Origin: Bombyx mori
Lineage: Eukaryota; Arthropoda; Insecta; Lepidoptera; Bombycidae
DNA length: 64,000 nt
Direction: 5' to 3'
NCBI RefSeq assembly: GCF_030269925.1
Contig: NC_085108.1
Coordinates: 1,488,001 to 1,552,000 of the forward strand
A model generated the notes under the pieces. It made no database searches. It was given only the letters and a program-made list of their open reading frames with translations, and was not told the origin of the DNA. The translations under genes and the position numbers were made by a program. Shown here piece after piece: positions 42,701 to 52,240 of this stretch (position 1 is the first letter of the stretch; each line of letters begins with the position of its first letter).

Positions 42701-45700
42701 ACACGACAAACTCAATCAATGTGTATCGTGGTGAGAATCCGTCAAATAGTGCTCACATGGCACACACATGTAGACGGCCGCGAAACTTTAAACCAATATG
42801 TCAAACTAAAGCCGGTTACAAGTTTAAATAAATAATAGTTAATAATAAACTAACAAAATACGCTTTTATAGAAAATCCAACAAAAAAATAGAAAATAAAT
42901 TTTAATAAATTTGATTTAAAAATAGTGTAAGAAAAAATGTATTTATTATAAAAAAAAAGCGTGGGGTGCTTTTCAAGATGTTGATTTATTATTATTGATT
43001 AATTTATTTTCTTTTTTTAGTTGGATTTTCTATAAAAGCGTATTTTGTTAGTCTTTTTAAACTATTATTTATTTATCATTTTTTAATTGAATTTCTATTT
43101 TTTCAATATTTATTTTTAATATTGAACAGTCATCGGTCCTTAATAAGTATTCCATATCTCGAGTTAATCCGACTTTTTCAAGGGGTTCAAAATCATGTTC
43201 AAAGATTCCGTTACAAACATACATACGTCTGAAGCTAATAAAAGCGTATTAAAAAAGGGCAAATGAGTCGTCTATTATCAAAGGTGGCAATCTGTGCATT
43301 TGGACAAAAAATTTTTATTGATATGTCAATACAGATTTATTTGAATATAATCGTCTCCTTCAAAGAATACGGTTCAAAACCTGCATTATATAAAGGTTAA
43401 TAGTTAACCTGTTATTTATCTAAGATGTCGTTCCGAAGAGTTTTGTGACTGCCAATGGAATACAAAGTCAATAATTCGTTTTTCTGATTTACCAATCATT
43501 GTCCAAAAGTCAGATTGCCGCCTTTGATAATAGTCGACTCAAATATAAAATTGAAATGGGCTTTATTTAATTGGCTCTAGGTATCTTGATTTTATCGATG
43601 TAGAGACACGTCACGTTTGTATAATCCGTTCAGTGTTTGACCTTGAGGAATAAACGTAAACAATGCGTCATACCTCTACAGCTTTATCGGTAGGGAGGGG
43701 AAGAGACGATTATCGGAATGCTGAATTATCGATAATTTTTAATATCAATAGAAATTTTGTATCGATTTTAAACTATTGTCTTTCGCAATTTTTATAAGTA
43801 ATTAATTGTTCGTTTTCTTTTTTAAGTGCTCACAATAAACAGACAGATTCGCGCTACGAAAATCCACAGATATGGTATTGTGAGATTGAAATTTCAATTC
43901 TATTGTGTGACAGCCACCCCGAATTTCACATTCGTACGCTTGTAATGCCGTAATGAAGGCACGGTAATTAGTATTACGACTTACCTGTACTCACAATCCA
44001 CTCAAAATAATTCTGCATATTTCATTTTCATTGCCCAATATTATTTATTAATCGTTTAAGTCGGTTTGCGAAAATACATGAACGGTACCGTTCTAATACC
44101 TACTAGTGATGGGCTAAGCTGAGTGATCACTGATGGTCATGAACGTCAGCGATGTTTCAATCAAGCCGCTACCTAACCTAAATAAGTCGACCGACTTACG
44201 GCTGATAGTCTAAATTAATACAAGACACATTGTATCCGAGAATAGACTTACAGGAAACCACTAATAAAACAATTAAAATGAAATCGCATATATGGGATAT
44301 GATTATATTTAAATGATGAAAACGATTTAGTTATCTCATTTTAGTGATGAATAAATGATTTGTATTTAAGACTAGCTGACCCGGCAGACTTCGTAGTGCC
44401 TCAATCGATAAATAAAAGACCTAAACTTTTGTATAAAATAAACTTAAAACAAACAAAAGGAATCCATCCGTCGGAGGGCACCTCAAAGGAAAAACAAAAT
44501 TGTTATTTTTATTTAATTCCGAGCTTTTTCATATTTATCTACCTTTTAAACCTTCTCTGGACTTCCGCAAATAATTCAAGACTAAAATTAGCCAAATCGG
44601 TCTAGCCGTTCTCGAGTTTTAGCGAGACTAACGAACAGCCATTCATTTATAGCGATATAGATAGATAACCTAAATATAGCACTTAATGAATGACATTTCA
44701 TAGTTGTAGTTTAATGTAAGATCGTAAGTATAATCTATGCTTAGTTGATCCTTTATATGGCCCCGAATGACGTCACTTGTAGTTACGTTCGGTTCAATTC
44801 GAGTTTTGCAACTTGTGAGGTAATTTCGAAAAATAATCACAAATCAAGTTCCTATTATGTAAGCACCACATTTTACTGGTGGATAATGAAGACAGAGCGT
44901 GTCTCTAGTACAATATTGCGGTCATCGATTTTCACATTTCAATTACTTTTTTAATAAACGATGTTTCTTCTTCGCCATGGTAGTCATTCGTGAATAGTTG
45001 TTAAGTACGTATTCAATTAGAAAAAATTGCGGCCGTTTCTGGGATTCGAACACCGTTGCATCGTTTGATACGACTGCACCGGGCGTCTTATCCTTTAGGC
45101 CATCGCGAAGAAAATGTATAATGTTTTCAAGGTTCATGCTTTTTTATTTTATTGCTTAGATGGGTGGACGATCTAAGAGCCCACCTGGTGTAAATGCGCC
45201 ACCCACCTTGAGATATAAGTTCTAAGGTCTCAAGTATAGTTATGCGTATTCGAGTTTTATTTATTTCATTATAATTATAAATAGCTGGACAGATACGGGC
45301 ATATGTATATAGTATAGCTGTCACATCATCCCGAGTCACACTGGCTATAAATATACCTTATATTATTTTCTTTGATGTAATTTACAAAATCATCAAATAA
45401 TTTAATGTATTTTATTTTTATCGAATAATGCACAACACTATTAAATCTTCAATGAAACGTCCGACTAATATTTTATAAATGCGAAAGTTTTGCGAAGTGT
45501 GAATGTTTGTTGTTTTGTTCGCGGTACTGGACATATATTTTGATGACATTTCAGTCTATTATGTTTGTTTTTTTGTATTGGAATGTTTGCAGACGCGCAC
45601 ATAGATTGTTTTTACGCTACCATGCGTAAGAGGTGTGCATCTCTGGTAAGCAGAGTGAGGGCCAGCTCCAACAGTATCCTGAGCATGATCGCAAGCAGGC

Positions 45701-48551
45701 TGGACTGTGTATACGTGGGTCGCTGTGGTGCCATCTCCCATGGGATGTTACGACAGTAATTCGTTGTGATGTAAATATAACTACTAACATAGGTCTAAGT
45801 CTTATTAACAATTTATATGAGTCATGGTTACTTGCAATAAAAACATTATTATTATTATTAAATATCTTAGACGTCAGAATTAGAGCATACGCTATATTAC
45901 ATAGCGACATGCGACAGATGGCAAGCGGTTGCCATAAATCCGATCTATATATTAATACGTGAAGCAAAAACTTTGTATCCCTTTTTACGAAAATTGCGCA
46001 GACGGAGGAGTATGAAATTTTCCATACTTATAGAGAGAATATAGAGGCGAAGTGCACAATGATAATATTTTTTTTAAAATAATGCATAAAAGATACATTA
46101 AATCAATAAAGAAAACATTACACACACTATATACCATGCACGCATGCATACTATTTATTGTCAAACTTTTGTTTTTGACGTCTGTTGTCAAATTGAGAAT
46201 AGATTAAATATTGCTTGTCTGTATTAATATTTTTTTATAGTGTAGTCTTGGCGAAATTTGTGATTATGGAAGTATAAAATACAATCATAATAGTGTACAA
46301 ACTTACAGTTCCAATTAATTATAGTCGAATTTCAACTACTGCGGGACCTCTAGTTTGGGATAGATATTTGTTGACAGTGGCTTGACTATGTCCCTGGCAT
46401 AGACAATGTCTATCTGGCGGGTTAGATTCCCAGTCTGAGTGTTTAATATCTATTTACATTTTAAACTTATATAAGTATGTTTATCAGTCTACCCATAGTA
46501 ACACACATAGCATAGGGAATTTTAAATTGGGACCGCATGATCGTGCGTGATTTGTTCCCTGCTATTTATTATTTACTGATTATTAAAATCGAAACGGCAC
46601 AATTATAATACACGTACTTACGTGAGGTAGGACGAATTATGAGTTCATATGTTATAAATTGGTATGTAACGCACACATTTTTGATAATCGGATTTGTTTG
46701 ATCTTCATCTGGGTAGTTTAATATATGTCTCTAATATATGTCTGGGTAGTATACTGGTGGTAGGACCTCTTGTGAGTCTGTGGGTACCACCACCCTGCCT
46801 ATTTCTGCCGTGAAGCAGTAATGCGTTTCGGTTTGAAGGGCAGCCGTTGTATACTTGAGACCTTAGCACTTATATCTCAACGTGGGTGGCGCATTTGCGT
46901 GATGTCTATGGGCTCCAGTAACTACTTAACACCAGGTGGGCTGTGAGCTCGTCCACCATTTATATTCGGTTATTATTATTATTGCCTCAAGGCGGCATTG
47001 ACATTGTCATGTCTATGGATTTCGGTGACCGCTTAAGGTATGCCATAAGCTCTTTCATCTATCAACGCAAAAAACAGACGCGCACCGTGACCTTCGCTTT
47101 TATAACCTTCAATAATTGCTGTATCATCATCACATGAACTTGCAATGAGCAGATTTATCTGTATCAAAACTATTTACAAAAAAAAATTTGACAATAAATT
47201 TTGGCTAAACATTTTTTTTTGTTTATGGAGGGTAGATTTAAAAAAATATTAGTTGAGTGACAAACATGGCGTCGTCAAAGGTCACCGAACTCCGTATCGG
47301 GACACGACTTTGTCGTTGTTTCTTTAAGGCCGTTATACACTTCAGCTGAAGTGTTTATTATTGATAACATGTAAGGTAAGCATTTGTTTTTGTTAACCGA
47401 CTTGGAAATAACAAGGTTATCCAGTGAAGCCGAATGAAATGAAAGTGACAAAAAAATGACTACATTTTTTTATTGCTTAGATGGGTGGACGAGCTCACAG
47501 CCCACCTGGTGTTAAGTGGTTACTGGAGCCCATAGACATCCACAACGTAAATGCGCCACCCACCTTGAGATACAAGTTCTAAAATCTCAGTATAGTTACA
47601 ACGGCTGCCCCGCCCTTCAAACCGAAACGCATTACTGCTTCACGGCGGAAATAGGCAGGGTGGTAGTACCCACCTGCGCGGACTCACAAGAGGTCCTACC
47701 GCCAGTAATTACGGAAATTATAATTTTGCGGGTTTGATTTTTATTACACGATGTTATTCCTTCACCGTGGAAGTCAATCGTGAACATTTGTTGAGTACGT
47801 ATTTCATTAGAAAAATTGGTACCCGCCTGCGGGATTCGAACACCGGTGCATCGCTCAACACGAATGTATCTATGTTTAAGGTAATAAGGTAAAAGTCAAG
47901 GTGAACTCTGCCGATGCCGGTACCAAGCCCGGATAAGAAAAGAGGAAGGTTGAGTTGGAGTCTGACTTTTCCACCGTACAACAGTCAACGCCGAATGTCT
48001 GGCGGCGGTTAATTAGCAGTACTACAATAAGGCTTAAGCGGCCTCGAAGGACTAAATCTCTCCCAAAAGCACTTCCGTGGAAAGACGCGGGACCAATGTG
48101 TATTTACCCGAGAAATCCTTATGAGGTCACGTCCCTCAGCATTAAGGATTATCGACGCCAAGAGGAGGAGAAAGGTCATGGTAATCTAAACGTCTGCGTT
48201 TTTTTTTATTGCTTAGATGGGTGGACGAGCTCACAGCCCACCTAGTGTTAAGTGGTTACTGGAGCTCATAGACATCTACAACGTAAATGCGCCACCCACC
48301 TTGAGATATAAGTTCTAAGGTCTCAGTATAGTTCCAACGGATGCTCCACCCTTCAAACCGAAACGCATTACTGCTTCACGGCAGAAATAAGCAGGGCGGT
48401 GGTACCTACCCGCGCGGACTCACAAGAGGTCCTACCACCAGTAAAAATACTGTACTCCCTATGGCAGAAAAAACGATTAATAACAGTACGTACCTGACTG
48501 GTAGCTCCTTCTTTAGGAACGTGAATGATTTGCTCTCGCAAGCGTTCAGAC
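33627..48551 (-). CDS. Pdk: Pyruvate dehydrogenase kinase, mitochondrial (8 exons; 5' exon not in window)
   Basis: PDK phosphorylates the E1-alpha subunit of pyruvate dehydrogenase in the mitochondrial matrix and switches the complex off. Eight exons on the minus strand give 382 codons and a stop in one frame; the family is about 400-430 residues, so only the short first exon (targeting peptide and N-terminal helix) is missing. Visible blocks: [82 protein letters not shown], the N-box [14 protein letters not shown], the G1 box SDRGGGIP, the ATP-lid segment [10 protein letters not shown], the G2 box [16 protein letters not shown] and [11 protein letters not shown]. The C-terminal ADW matches the DW pair that stabilises the dimer cross-over. 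All introns are GT-AG; the one after the first visible exon is 9.9 kb. Identity is secure; the isoform is not assigned. Confidence 0.96.
33878..33993 (+). repeat. Short SINE, second family
   Basis: gcggtaggcagagacttggc to ctgcctacaagggcaatg. It is inserted in a family E Helitron-like fragment at 33833-33877. Confidence 0.82.
34114..34223 (-). CDS. Pdk: PDK exon (G2 box)
   Basis: [20 protein letters not shown] then [17 protein letters not shown]. It holds the glycine-rich G2 box and the last strand of the GHKL fold. Donor AAG/gtacac. Confidence 0.97.
34348..34543 (-). repeat. Bm1-type SINE, body
   Basis: gtggttactggagcccatag to cctaccaccagtgc, within the PDK intron. Confidence 0.85.
34620..34734 (-). 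CDS. Pdk: PDK exon (G1 box, ATP lid)
   Basis: [20 protein letters not shown] then [19 protein letters not shown]. The Asp in SDRGGG contacts the adenine of ATP. A G-rich array lies just upstream of the acceptor. Confidence 0.97.
34740..34900 (+). repeat. G-rich imperfect tandem array
   Basis: Four imperfect units built on 'ctgacactctgggggaccg' with runs of 4-6 G. On the transcribed PDK strand this is C-rich and abuts the acceptor of the G1-box exon. Confidence 0.8.
35275..35447 (+). repeat. Very old Bm1-like remnant
   Basis: Only scattered matches (taggagtcaccaccgtcc, tctgccacgaagcaata, gcaataaac) remain. Confidence 0.4.
35488..35654 (-). CDS. Pdk: PDK exon (N-box)
   Basis: [20 protein letters not shown] then [19 protein letters not shown] and [17 protein letters not shown] is the GHKL N-box whose Glu and Asn coordinate Mg-ATP. 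Confidence 0.97.
35943..36137 (-). CDS. Pdk: PDK exon
   Basis: [19 protein letters not shown], then [20 protein letters not shown] and [20 protein letters not shown]. The Q-A-S-V-N-G-I-G-N loop is longer than in vertebrate PDKs. Confidence 0.96.
36168..36470 (+). repeat. LINE 3'-end repeat (BMC1-like)
   Basis: cggatcctcccgatccatta to ggctatcagcataggtagg. It starts 30 bp from a PDK exon. Confidence 0.7.
36480..36895 (-). repeat. Composite repeat, inverted partner of 42052-42455
   Basis: Joins acgaacgacaaccaaggcgt, a BMC1-like segment and a ggtttttcaataacgacgtt segment in the same order as its inverted partner. Confidence 0.75.
37121..37385 (-). repeat. Bm1-type SINE with internal deletion
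   Basis: Tail gcttatatgggaagacgagc, then a jump at ttactagacccc to tttttacgcatattata, then the full head. Confidence 0.82.
37530..37714 (-). CDS. Pdk: PDK exon (helical domain, RNRH block)
   Basis: [20 protein letters not shown] and [18 protein letters not shown]. It holds the conserved His in RNRH and the lipoyl-domain-binding helices. A Helitron-like element begins 51 bp upstream of the acceptor. Confidence 0.97.
37766..38185 (+). mobile_element. Helitron-like element, family A, diverged
   Basis: a/TCTGTATATTAATACGTGAAG to gaactaCTAG/t, 420 bp, between two PDK exons. Confidence 0.82.
38221..38370 (-). CDS. Pdk: PDK exon
   Basis: [20 protein letters not shown] then [17 protein letters not shown]. 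It is part of the four-helix regulatory domain. Acceptor tttcag, donor CCCA/gtaaga, phase 2. Confidence 0.95.
38459..38640 (+). repeat. LINE 3'-end repeat (BMC1-like)
   Basis: cggatcctcccgatccacca to gcaacgtcgtcaggtttg, with an internal gap. Confidence 0.65.
38640..38790 (+). repeat. Repeat shared with 58500-58745
   Basis: ttattagaaagctgacgc and gaagtcggtttttgtt occur in the same order at 58500-58745, with about 110 bp extra there. Confidence 0.6.
38853..39075 (-). repeat. Bm1-like SINE, diverged
   Basis: Head end cgggattcgaacaccgg ... ttaggccacgacga is kept; the body is degraded. Confidence 0.6.
39130..39292. mobile_element. Palindromic MITE (cgtaaaagttaac family), intact
   Basis: About 45-bp inverted ends (cttagtgcgagttttttaac and its complement) around a gccgctaggggcgctgtt core. 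Confidence 0.78.
39460..39709 (-). repeat. Bm1-type SINE, head missing
   Basis: Antisense, poly(T) tattgcttagatgggtgg to ttctaccaccagtaa. Confidence 0.88.
40366..40565 (+). repeat. 33-bp minisatellite, about six units
   Basis: Units ctcccgctgtacagggaaga-agtctaacttta are almost identical; the first and last are slightly different. Because 33 is a multiple of three, both strands stay open ([11 protein letters not shown] on plus), giving false ORFs. Within the 9.9-kb PDK intron. Confidence 0.95.
40592..40601. promoter_or_regulatory. NRF-1-like palindrome GCGCATGCGC
   Basis: Exact ten-base match to the NRF-1 core just after the minisatellite, in an otherwise AT-rich intron. Function is inferred only from the motif. 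Confidence 0.35.
40868..41079 (-). repeat. Bm1-type SINE, diverged
   Basis: Antisense body; ttactgcttcacagcggaaa and cccaccaccagta are kept. Confidence 0.7.
41318..41525 (-). repeat. Interspersed repeat G, partial
   Basis: Antisense, ggctatttactgagacttca to a tactct-tcgcata end. Confidence 0.65.
41532..41896 (+). repeat. Bm1-type SINE, 5' part missing
   Basis: ggcgggtaccaatttttcta to accgacctaag and poly(A); box A is absent. Confidence 0.9.
42052..42455 (+). repeat. Composite repeat, inverted partner of 36480-36895
   Basis: aaatggccgccgcgcctcca, tgacagcaattgctttacca, a BMC1-like part and cgccttggtcgtcgttgttc, in reverse order to its partner. Confidence 0.75.
42480..42665 (-). repeat. LINE 3'-end repeat (BMC1-like)
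   Basis: aacctatgctgatagcct to gagaaactcagtgggctgtc. A shorter copy precedes it at about 41915-42050. Confidence 0.65.
43265..43540 (+). mobile_element. 276-bp MITE, copy 3
   Basis: Same inverted ends; target duplication aaat at 43261-43264 and 43541-43544. Confidence 0.92.
43545..44371. other. PDK intron; nothing recognised
   Basis: AT-rich, with several atcgat words near 43730-43770. No reading frame or repeat that I can name. Confidence 0.5.
44372..44661 (-). mobile_element. Helitron-like element, family D
   Basis: a/CTAGctgacccggcagact at the left; the complement of the TC end in gatatagat at the right. Confidence 0.72.
44960..45108 (-). repeat. Bm1-like head fragment, diverged
   Basis: gggattcgaacaccgttgca and tcttatcctttaggcca remain. 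Confidence 0.65.
45139..45243 (-). repeat. Bm1-type SINE, tail fragment with deletion
   Basis: tattgcttagatgggtggac then a jump from acctggtg to taaatgcgccacccacc. Confidence 0.75.
45944..46353 (+). mobile_element. Helitron-like element, family A, 410 bp
   Basis: a/TCTATATATTAATACGTGAA to gggacctCTAG/t, inserted between A and T as Helitrons do. Confidence 0.87.
46360..46590 (+). repeat. Probable tRNA-derived SINE, diverged
   Basis: ggcgggttagattcccagtc resembles box B. The tail 'aattgggaccgcatgatcgt ... tgatttgttcc' recurs at 61590-61640. Confidence 0.5.
46751..46960 (+). repeat. Bm1-type SINE, partial
   Basis: tactggtggtaggacctctt to ctgtgagctcgtccacc, tail lost. Confidence 0.82.
47466..47872 (-). 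repeat. Bm1-type SINE, head truncated
   Basis: Antisense, tttttattgcttagatgg to gcatcgctcaacacgaatg. Confidence 0.9.
47874..48198 (+). other. Unidentified low-AT insert between two Bm1 copies
   Basis: GC-richer than its surroundings, open in one frame (47955-48245, containing [20 protein letters not shown]). It looks like a retroelement 3' end, but I do not recognise it. Confidence 0.35.
48199..48442 (-). repeat. Bm1-type SINE, head missing
   Basis: Antisense; ends 51 bp from the PDK exon at 48494. Confidence 0.88.
48494..48551 (-). CDS. Pdk: PDK exon (second coding exon)
   Basis: 58 bp giving (G)[19 protein letters not shown] with acceptor ttccag and donor gtacgt. It needs a phase-1 donor from an upstream exon ending in a DFG-type sequence; none was found up to 64000. 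Confidence 0.95.
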
Positions 48552-48626
48552 CTGGAAAGAAAAAAAAAGTCAATCTTTTTTTTCTTCTACCTATGCTGAT
48601 AGCTATGAAAATGCTATGTGCAGAGT

Positions 48627-48748
48627 ATTGAGCGGTAGGCAGCGACTTGGCTCTGCCCCTGGTATTGCTGAAGTCCATGGGCGACGGTAACCACTCACCT
48701 TCAGATGGGCCGTATGCTCGTCTGCTTACAAGGGCGATAAAAAAAAAT
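48627..48748 (+). repeat. Short SINE, second family
   Basis: agcggtaggcagcgacttgg to acaagggcgataaaaaaa. Confidence 0.85.
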
Positions 48749-49009
48749 AGATATGAAAAATATGTGAAAATAAGCTCAGCAATAGAAGGGTTAAATTGAC
48801 TATTTTCTCGCAAACCGAAGATGTTAGAAATCCGCTTTCGCGCCGACGGCTTAGAAAATTTATCTGTCGCTCCCAGCTGTAAGAGTTTAACGGTTGTCTT
48901 CACAGATTTTACTTGATTTACTTGTAATAGGAAAATCCGATCGCGCTCTGCTGCAATCGTAAAATTTATTTACGGCCTTTTATTGGAACTTTGGCCTTCT
49001 GTGGGACTT

Positions 49010-49397
49010 TTTTATTGCTTAGGTGGGTGGGCGCGCTCAGGGCCCACCTGATTTTAAATGGTTACCCGAGCCCATAGACATCTACAACGTAAATGCCGCC
49101 ACACACCTTGAGATACAGTTCTAAGTTTCTCAGTATAGTCACAGCGGCTGCCCCGCCCTTCAAACCGAAACGCATTACTGCTTCACGGCAGAAATAGGCG
49201 GAGCGGTGGTACCTACCCGTGCGAACTCACAAGAGGTCCTACCACCAGTAATTACGCAAATTATAATTTTGCGGGTTTGATTTTTATTGCACGATGTTAT
49301 TCCTTCACCGTGGAAGTCAATCGTGAACATTTGTTGAGTACGTATTTCATTAGAAAAATTGGTACCCGCCTGCGGGATTCGAACACCGGTGCATCGC
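49010..49397 (-). repeat. Bm1-type SINE, nearly complete
   Basis: Antisense, tattgcttaggtgggtggg to attcgaacaccggtgcatcg. Confidence 0.88.
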
Positions 49398-49447
49398 TTT
49401 TATTGGAACTACTCCAGCGCCATCTGTGGTACGTTTATGGGACTTTT

Positions 49448-49800
49448 TTATTGCTTAGGTGGGTGGGCGCTTGGAGAAGCTAATGGTGACTGGCAAAGTG
49501 AACGGAAGAAGACCACGAGGTAGAGGCCCGACACGTTGGACTGACCAGATCCGCACTATTCTCGACACCACAGTTCGAGATGCTCTACACTCGGCGGCAG
49601 ATAGAGGCAAATGGCGTGGAATGGTGCGTAATAAACACTTGTTGCGAGAAGGTGGTCACGACCCTCAGTATTGAGGAAACCGAAGCAAGAAGAAAGGGTG
49701 GGCGCGCTCACGGCCCACCTGATTTTAAATGGTTACCGGAACCCATAGACATCTACAACGTAAATGCCGCCACCCACCTTCAGATATGACTTCTAAGGTC
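49448..49800 (-). repeat. Bm1-type SINE, interrupted by a LINE fragment
   Basis: Tail at 49448-49470, LINE insert 49471-49695, body resumes at 49696. Confidence 0.85.
49471..49695 (+). pseudogene. RTE-type LINE C-terminal fragment with target duplication
   Basis: Open codons LEKLMVTGKVNGRRPRGRGP then TRWTDQIRTILDTTVRD and HDPQY-stop at 49674, ending gaagaaa. The 10-bp duplication gggtgggcgc is at 49461-49470 and 49696-49705. Confidence 0.88.
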
Positions 49801-49834
49801 TCAGTTATTACATTTTTATTTTTGTGACGGTGGT

Positions 49835-50045
49835 GGGTGGGTGGACGAGCTGACAGCCCAGCTGGTGTTAAATGGTTACTGGAGCCCACAGCCATAGCCC
49901 CCTTGAGATATAAGTTCTAAGATCTCAGTTAGTTACAACGGCTGCCCCGCCCTTTAAACCGAAACGCATTACTGCTTCACGGCAGAAATAGGCAGGGCGG
50001 TGGTACCTACCCGTGCGGACTCACAAGACGTCCTAGCGCCAGTAA
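49835..50045 (-). repeat. Bm1-type SINE, partial
   Basis: ggtgggtgggtggacgagct to gtcctagcgccagta, with a gap after gagccc. Confidence 0.8.
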
Positions 50046-50351
50046 AAAATTACAGTAAATTTAATTATAATTGAATTACAGTAAATGCGTGTTATTTCAC
50101 AGAACTGAGCAGGTTTGGGCCGCGTTAATCTTCGCAATCTATATATAAATAGACAAAGACAAAACAAATAACATTTTCTCGTGTGATTGTCGAACGCTTT
50201 TTTTGTTTAGCAACTATTGATGAGTATCATGTATATTTTGGCAAATTGAAAACGTTACACGCAAAATAATCGAGTTCTTCAAGGTCGAATTTCGGTAATT
50301 TTACGAGACGCCAATAAATAAAAATGCAATATTTTTTTAATTATCAAATTA

Positions 50352-50752
50352 TCTATACATATAAATAAAATTAGAGTGTCTGTTTGTAATATTGAAATAA
50401 CCCCTTTTTACTGCATGCACATGAATATGTATACGGTACATATACCAAAATAACTTTTTTTACAATTTGTGTCTGTCTGTTTGTTCCGGCTAATCTCTGG
50501 AATGGCTGGACCGATTTTCACGAGACTTTCACTGATAGGTAGCTGATGATACAAGGAGTAACTTAAGCTACTTTTTTAAAACTAACTTCGCCTCGCGGCG
50601 TCACCCTCGGTACGACAATAACCGCGGGTAAACTCAGACTCAGACTCAGCTATCAATAATAAAATTTAATGTTTCCGAAGCGAAGCGAGGGCGTGTCGCT
50701 AGTCAATAATAAAATTTAATGTTTCCGAAGCGAAGCGAGGGCGGGTCGCTAG
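50352..50752 (+). mobile_element. Helitron-like element, family E, with duplicated 3' end
   Basis: a/TCTATACATATAAATAAAAT to gggtcgCTAG/t. The last 50 bp occur twice in tandem (50654-50703, 50704-50753), differing at one base. Confidence 0.8.
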
Positions 50753-50762
50753 TATAAAATAA

Positions 50763-51058
50763 TCCCCCACGGTGCTTTTAGGTACTACAAGCACCGGTCA
50801 CCGTCTTCGCCGAACCCGTCGCTTACGACGAAGGGCTTGACGAGTGAATTAACCCATAGACAGAACCCACTGAGTTTCACGCCGGATCTTCTCAGTGGGT
50901 CGCGTTTCCGATCAAGTGGTAGATTCTGCGAAGCACTGCTCTTGCTAGGGCCATTGTTAGCAACACTCCCGGTTTGGGTCCCGTGAGCCTACACCTACAC
51001 GTCAAGGAGAAGCTGAAATAGCTTCTCAAGACTATTAGCATAGGTAGGAGGAAAAAAA
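50763..51058 (+). repeat. LINE 3'-end repeat (BMC1-like)
   Basis: cccacggtgcttttaggtac to actattagcataggtagg and poly(A). Confidence 0.7.
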
Positions 51059-51084
51059 AAGAGTGAAAATCATTCCTGAACATG

Positions 51085-51197
51085 AATTAAGTCCGTATTT
51101 AATTAGAAAAAATTACACCCGCCTGCGGGATTCGAACACCGGTGCATCGCTACATACGAATGCACCGGACGTCTTATCCATTAGGTCACGACGACTT
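51085..51197 (-). repeat. Bm1-type SINE, head only
   Basis: gtccgtatttaattagaaaa to taggtcacgacgacttg. Confidence 0.82.
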
Positions 51198-51484
51198 GAG
51201 TCGAGCTATAAGCAGCTAATCGATAGTGACTAATTAAATTTTAATACGATTAAGTCGCGTCACGTGTGTAGCTCTCAAGGATTCGTCACGCATATTATAA
51301 TAATAAACATTCCATACAGGCATCGAACTAAGGTTTTGTTGTAAGCTAAACAAGTCGTATTCCAATAGGCTGTGTGGTGTCAAACTAGAACTCACAACCA
51401 AGAGAAGATACTTTCACTGACCTCTGACACCGAAAATATAACTAGACCGCATTAGGGCTGGCGGCGTCTAGTAGCGGGGTCCTA

Positions 51485-51660
51485 CCACTGAGTTTCTCGT
51501 TAGATCTTGTCAATAGGTCGCGATGCCGATCCGGTGGCGAAGCACTGCTCTTGCTAGGGCTAGCGTTAGCAAATTCTCTCAGGTTAAGCCCGTGAGCTCA
51601 CCTACCCGCCCGAGCGTAGTTGGAATAGTCCTTTAGACTACCAGTCAATAGGTAAGGGAA
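51485..51660 (+). repeat. LINE 3'-end repeat (BMC1-like), diverged
   Basis: accactgagtttctcgttag to agactaccagtcaataggta. Confidence 0.6.
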
Positions 51661-52240
51661 AAGCGACGTCTGCGAGAACTGGGACCGAAGGTAATTGAAC
51701 AATGAGATAATTTCTTCGCAATAACTTCGTTTTTGTGGTAGCCTAAAATAGCGCCACCCCCCACCTCTTTTCGTGAGTGTCCTTAAAGGCGACTAAGAGA
51801 TTTACCTGGTGGCTGATGTTATAGAAGTTTTTACTTCAAAATCGCTTCATTCAAAAACAAAAACGAGCTACTATTTTAGTGGTAATTTCGGCAATTGGCA
51901 ACACTGTTCCGATCAAAGTCCGTTCGTGCACGTGTCGTACAAAGTACGCGATACACGCGTACAAAGTTTTGGCGCCAACACCACGTTTTATTTCTCAATA
52001 TTATTATTTTTATGATAACATTTTATATTTAGCGGGTTTACATGGAGGCCCGGCCACGATGACGCTAAATTCATGAAATACACTCGTTATTTTAGACCAG
52101 TGGTCGGTAACCTTGTCAACCAAGAGTCGAATATTAATACACAATTGAAATTTATTCAGAGCCTTTTTTATTATTGACATATATTTTTATAGCTTTGCGT
52201 TTCAAAATAAGTTTACTTTTCTCCTACGAGGCAAGATAAT

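Noticed and set aside
48406..48903. 165-codon minus-strand ORF
   Set aside because: Only the 58 bp at 48494-48551 are coding (PDK exon); the rest is Bm1 and short SINE sequence.
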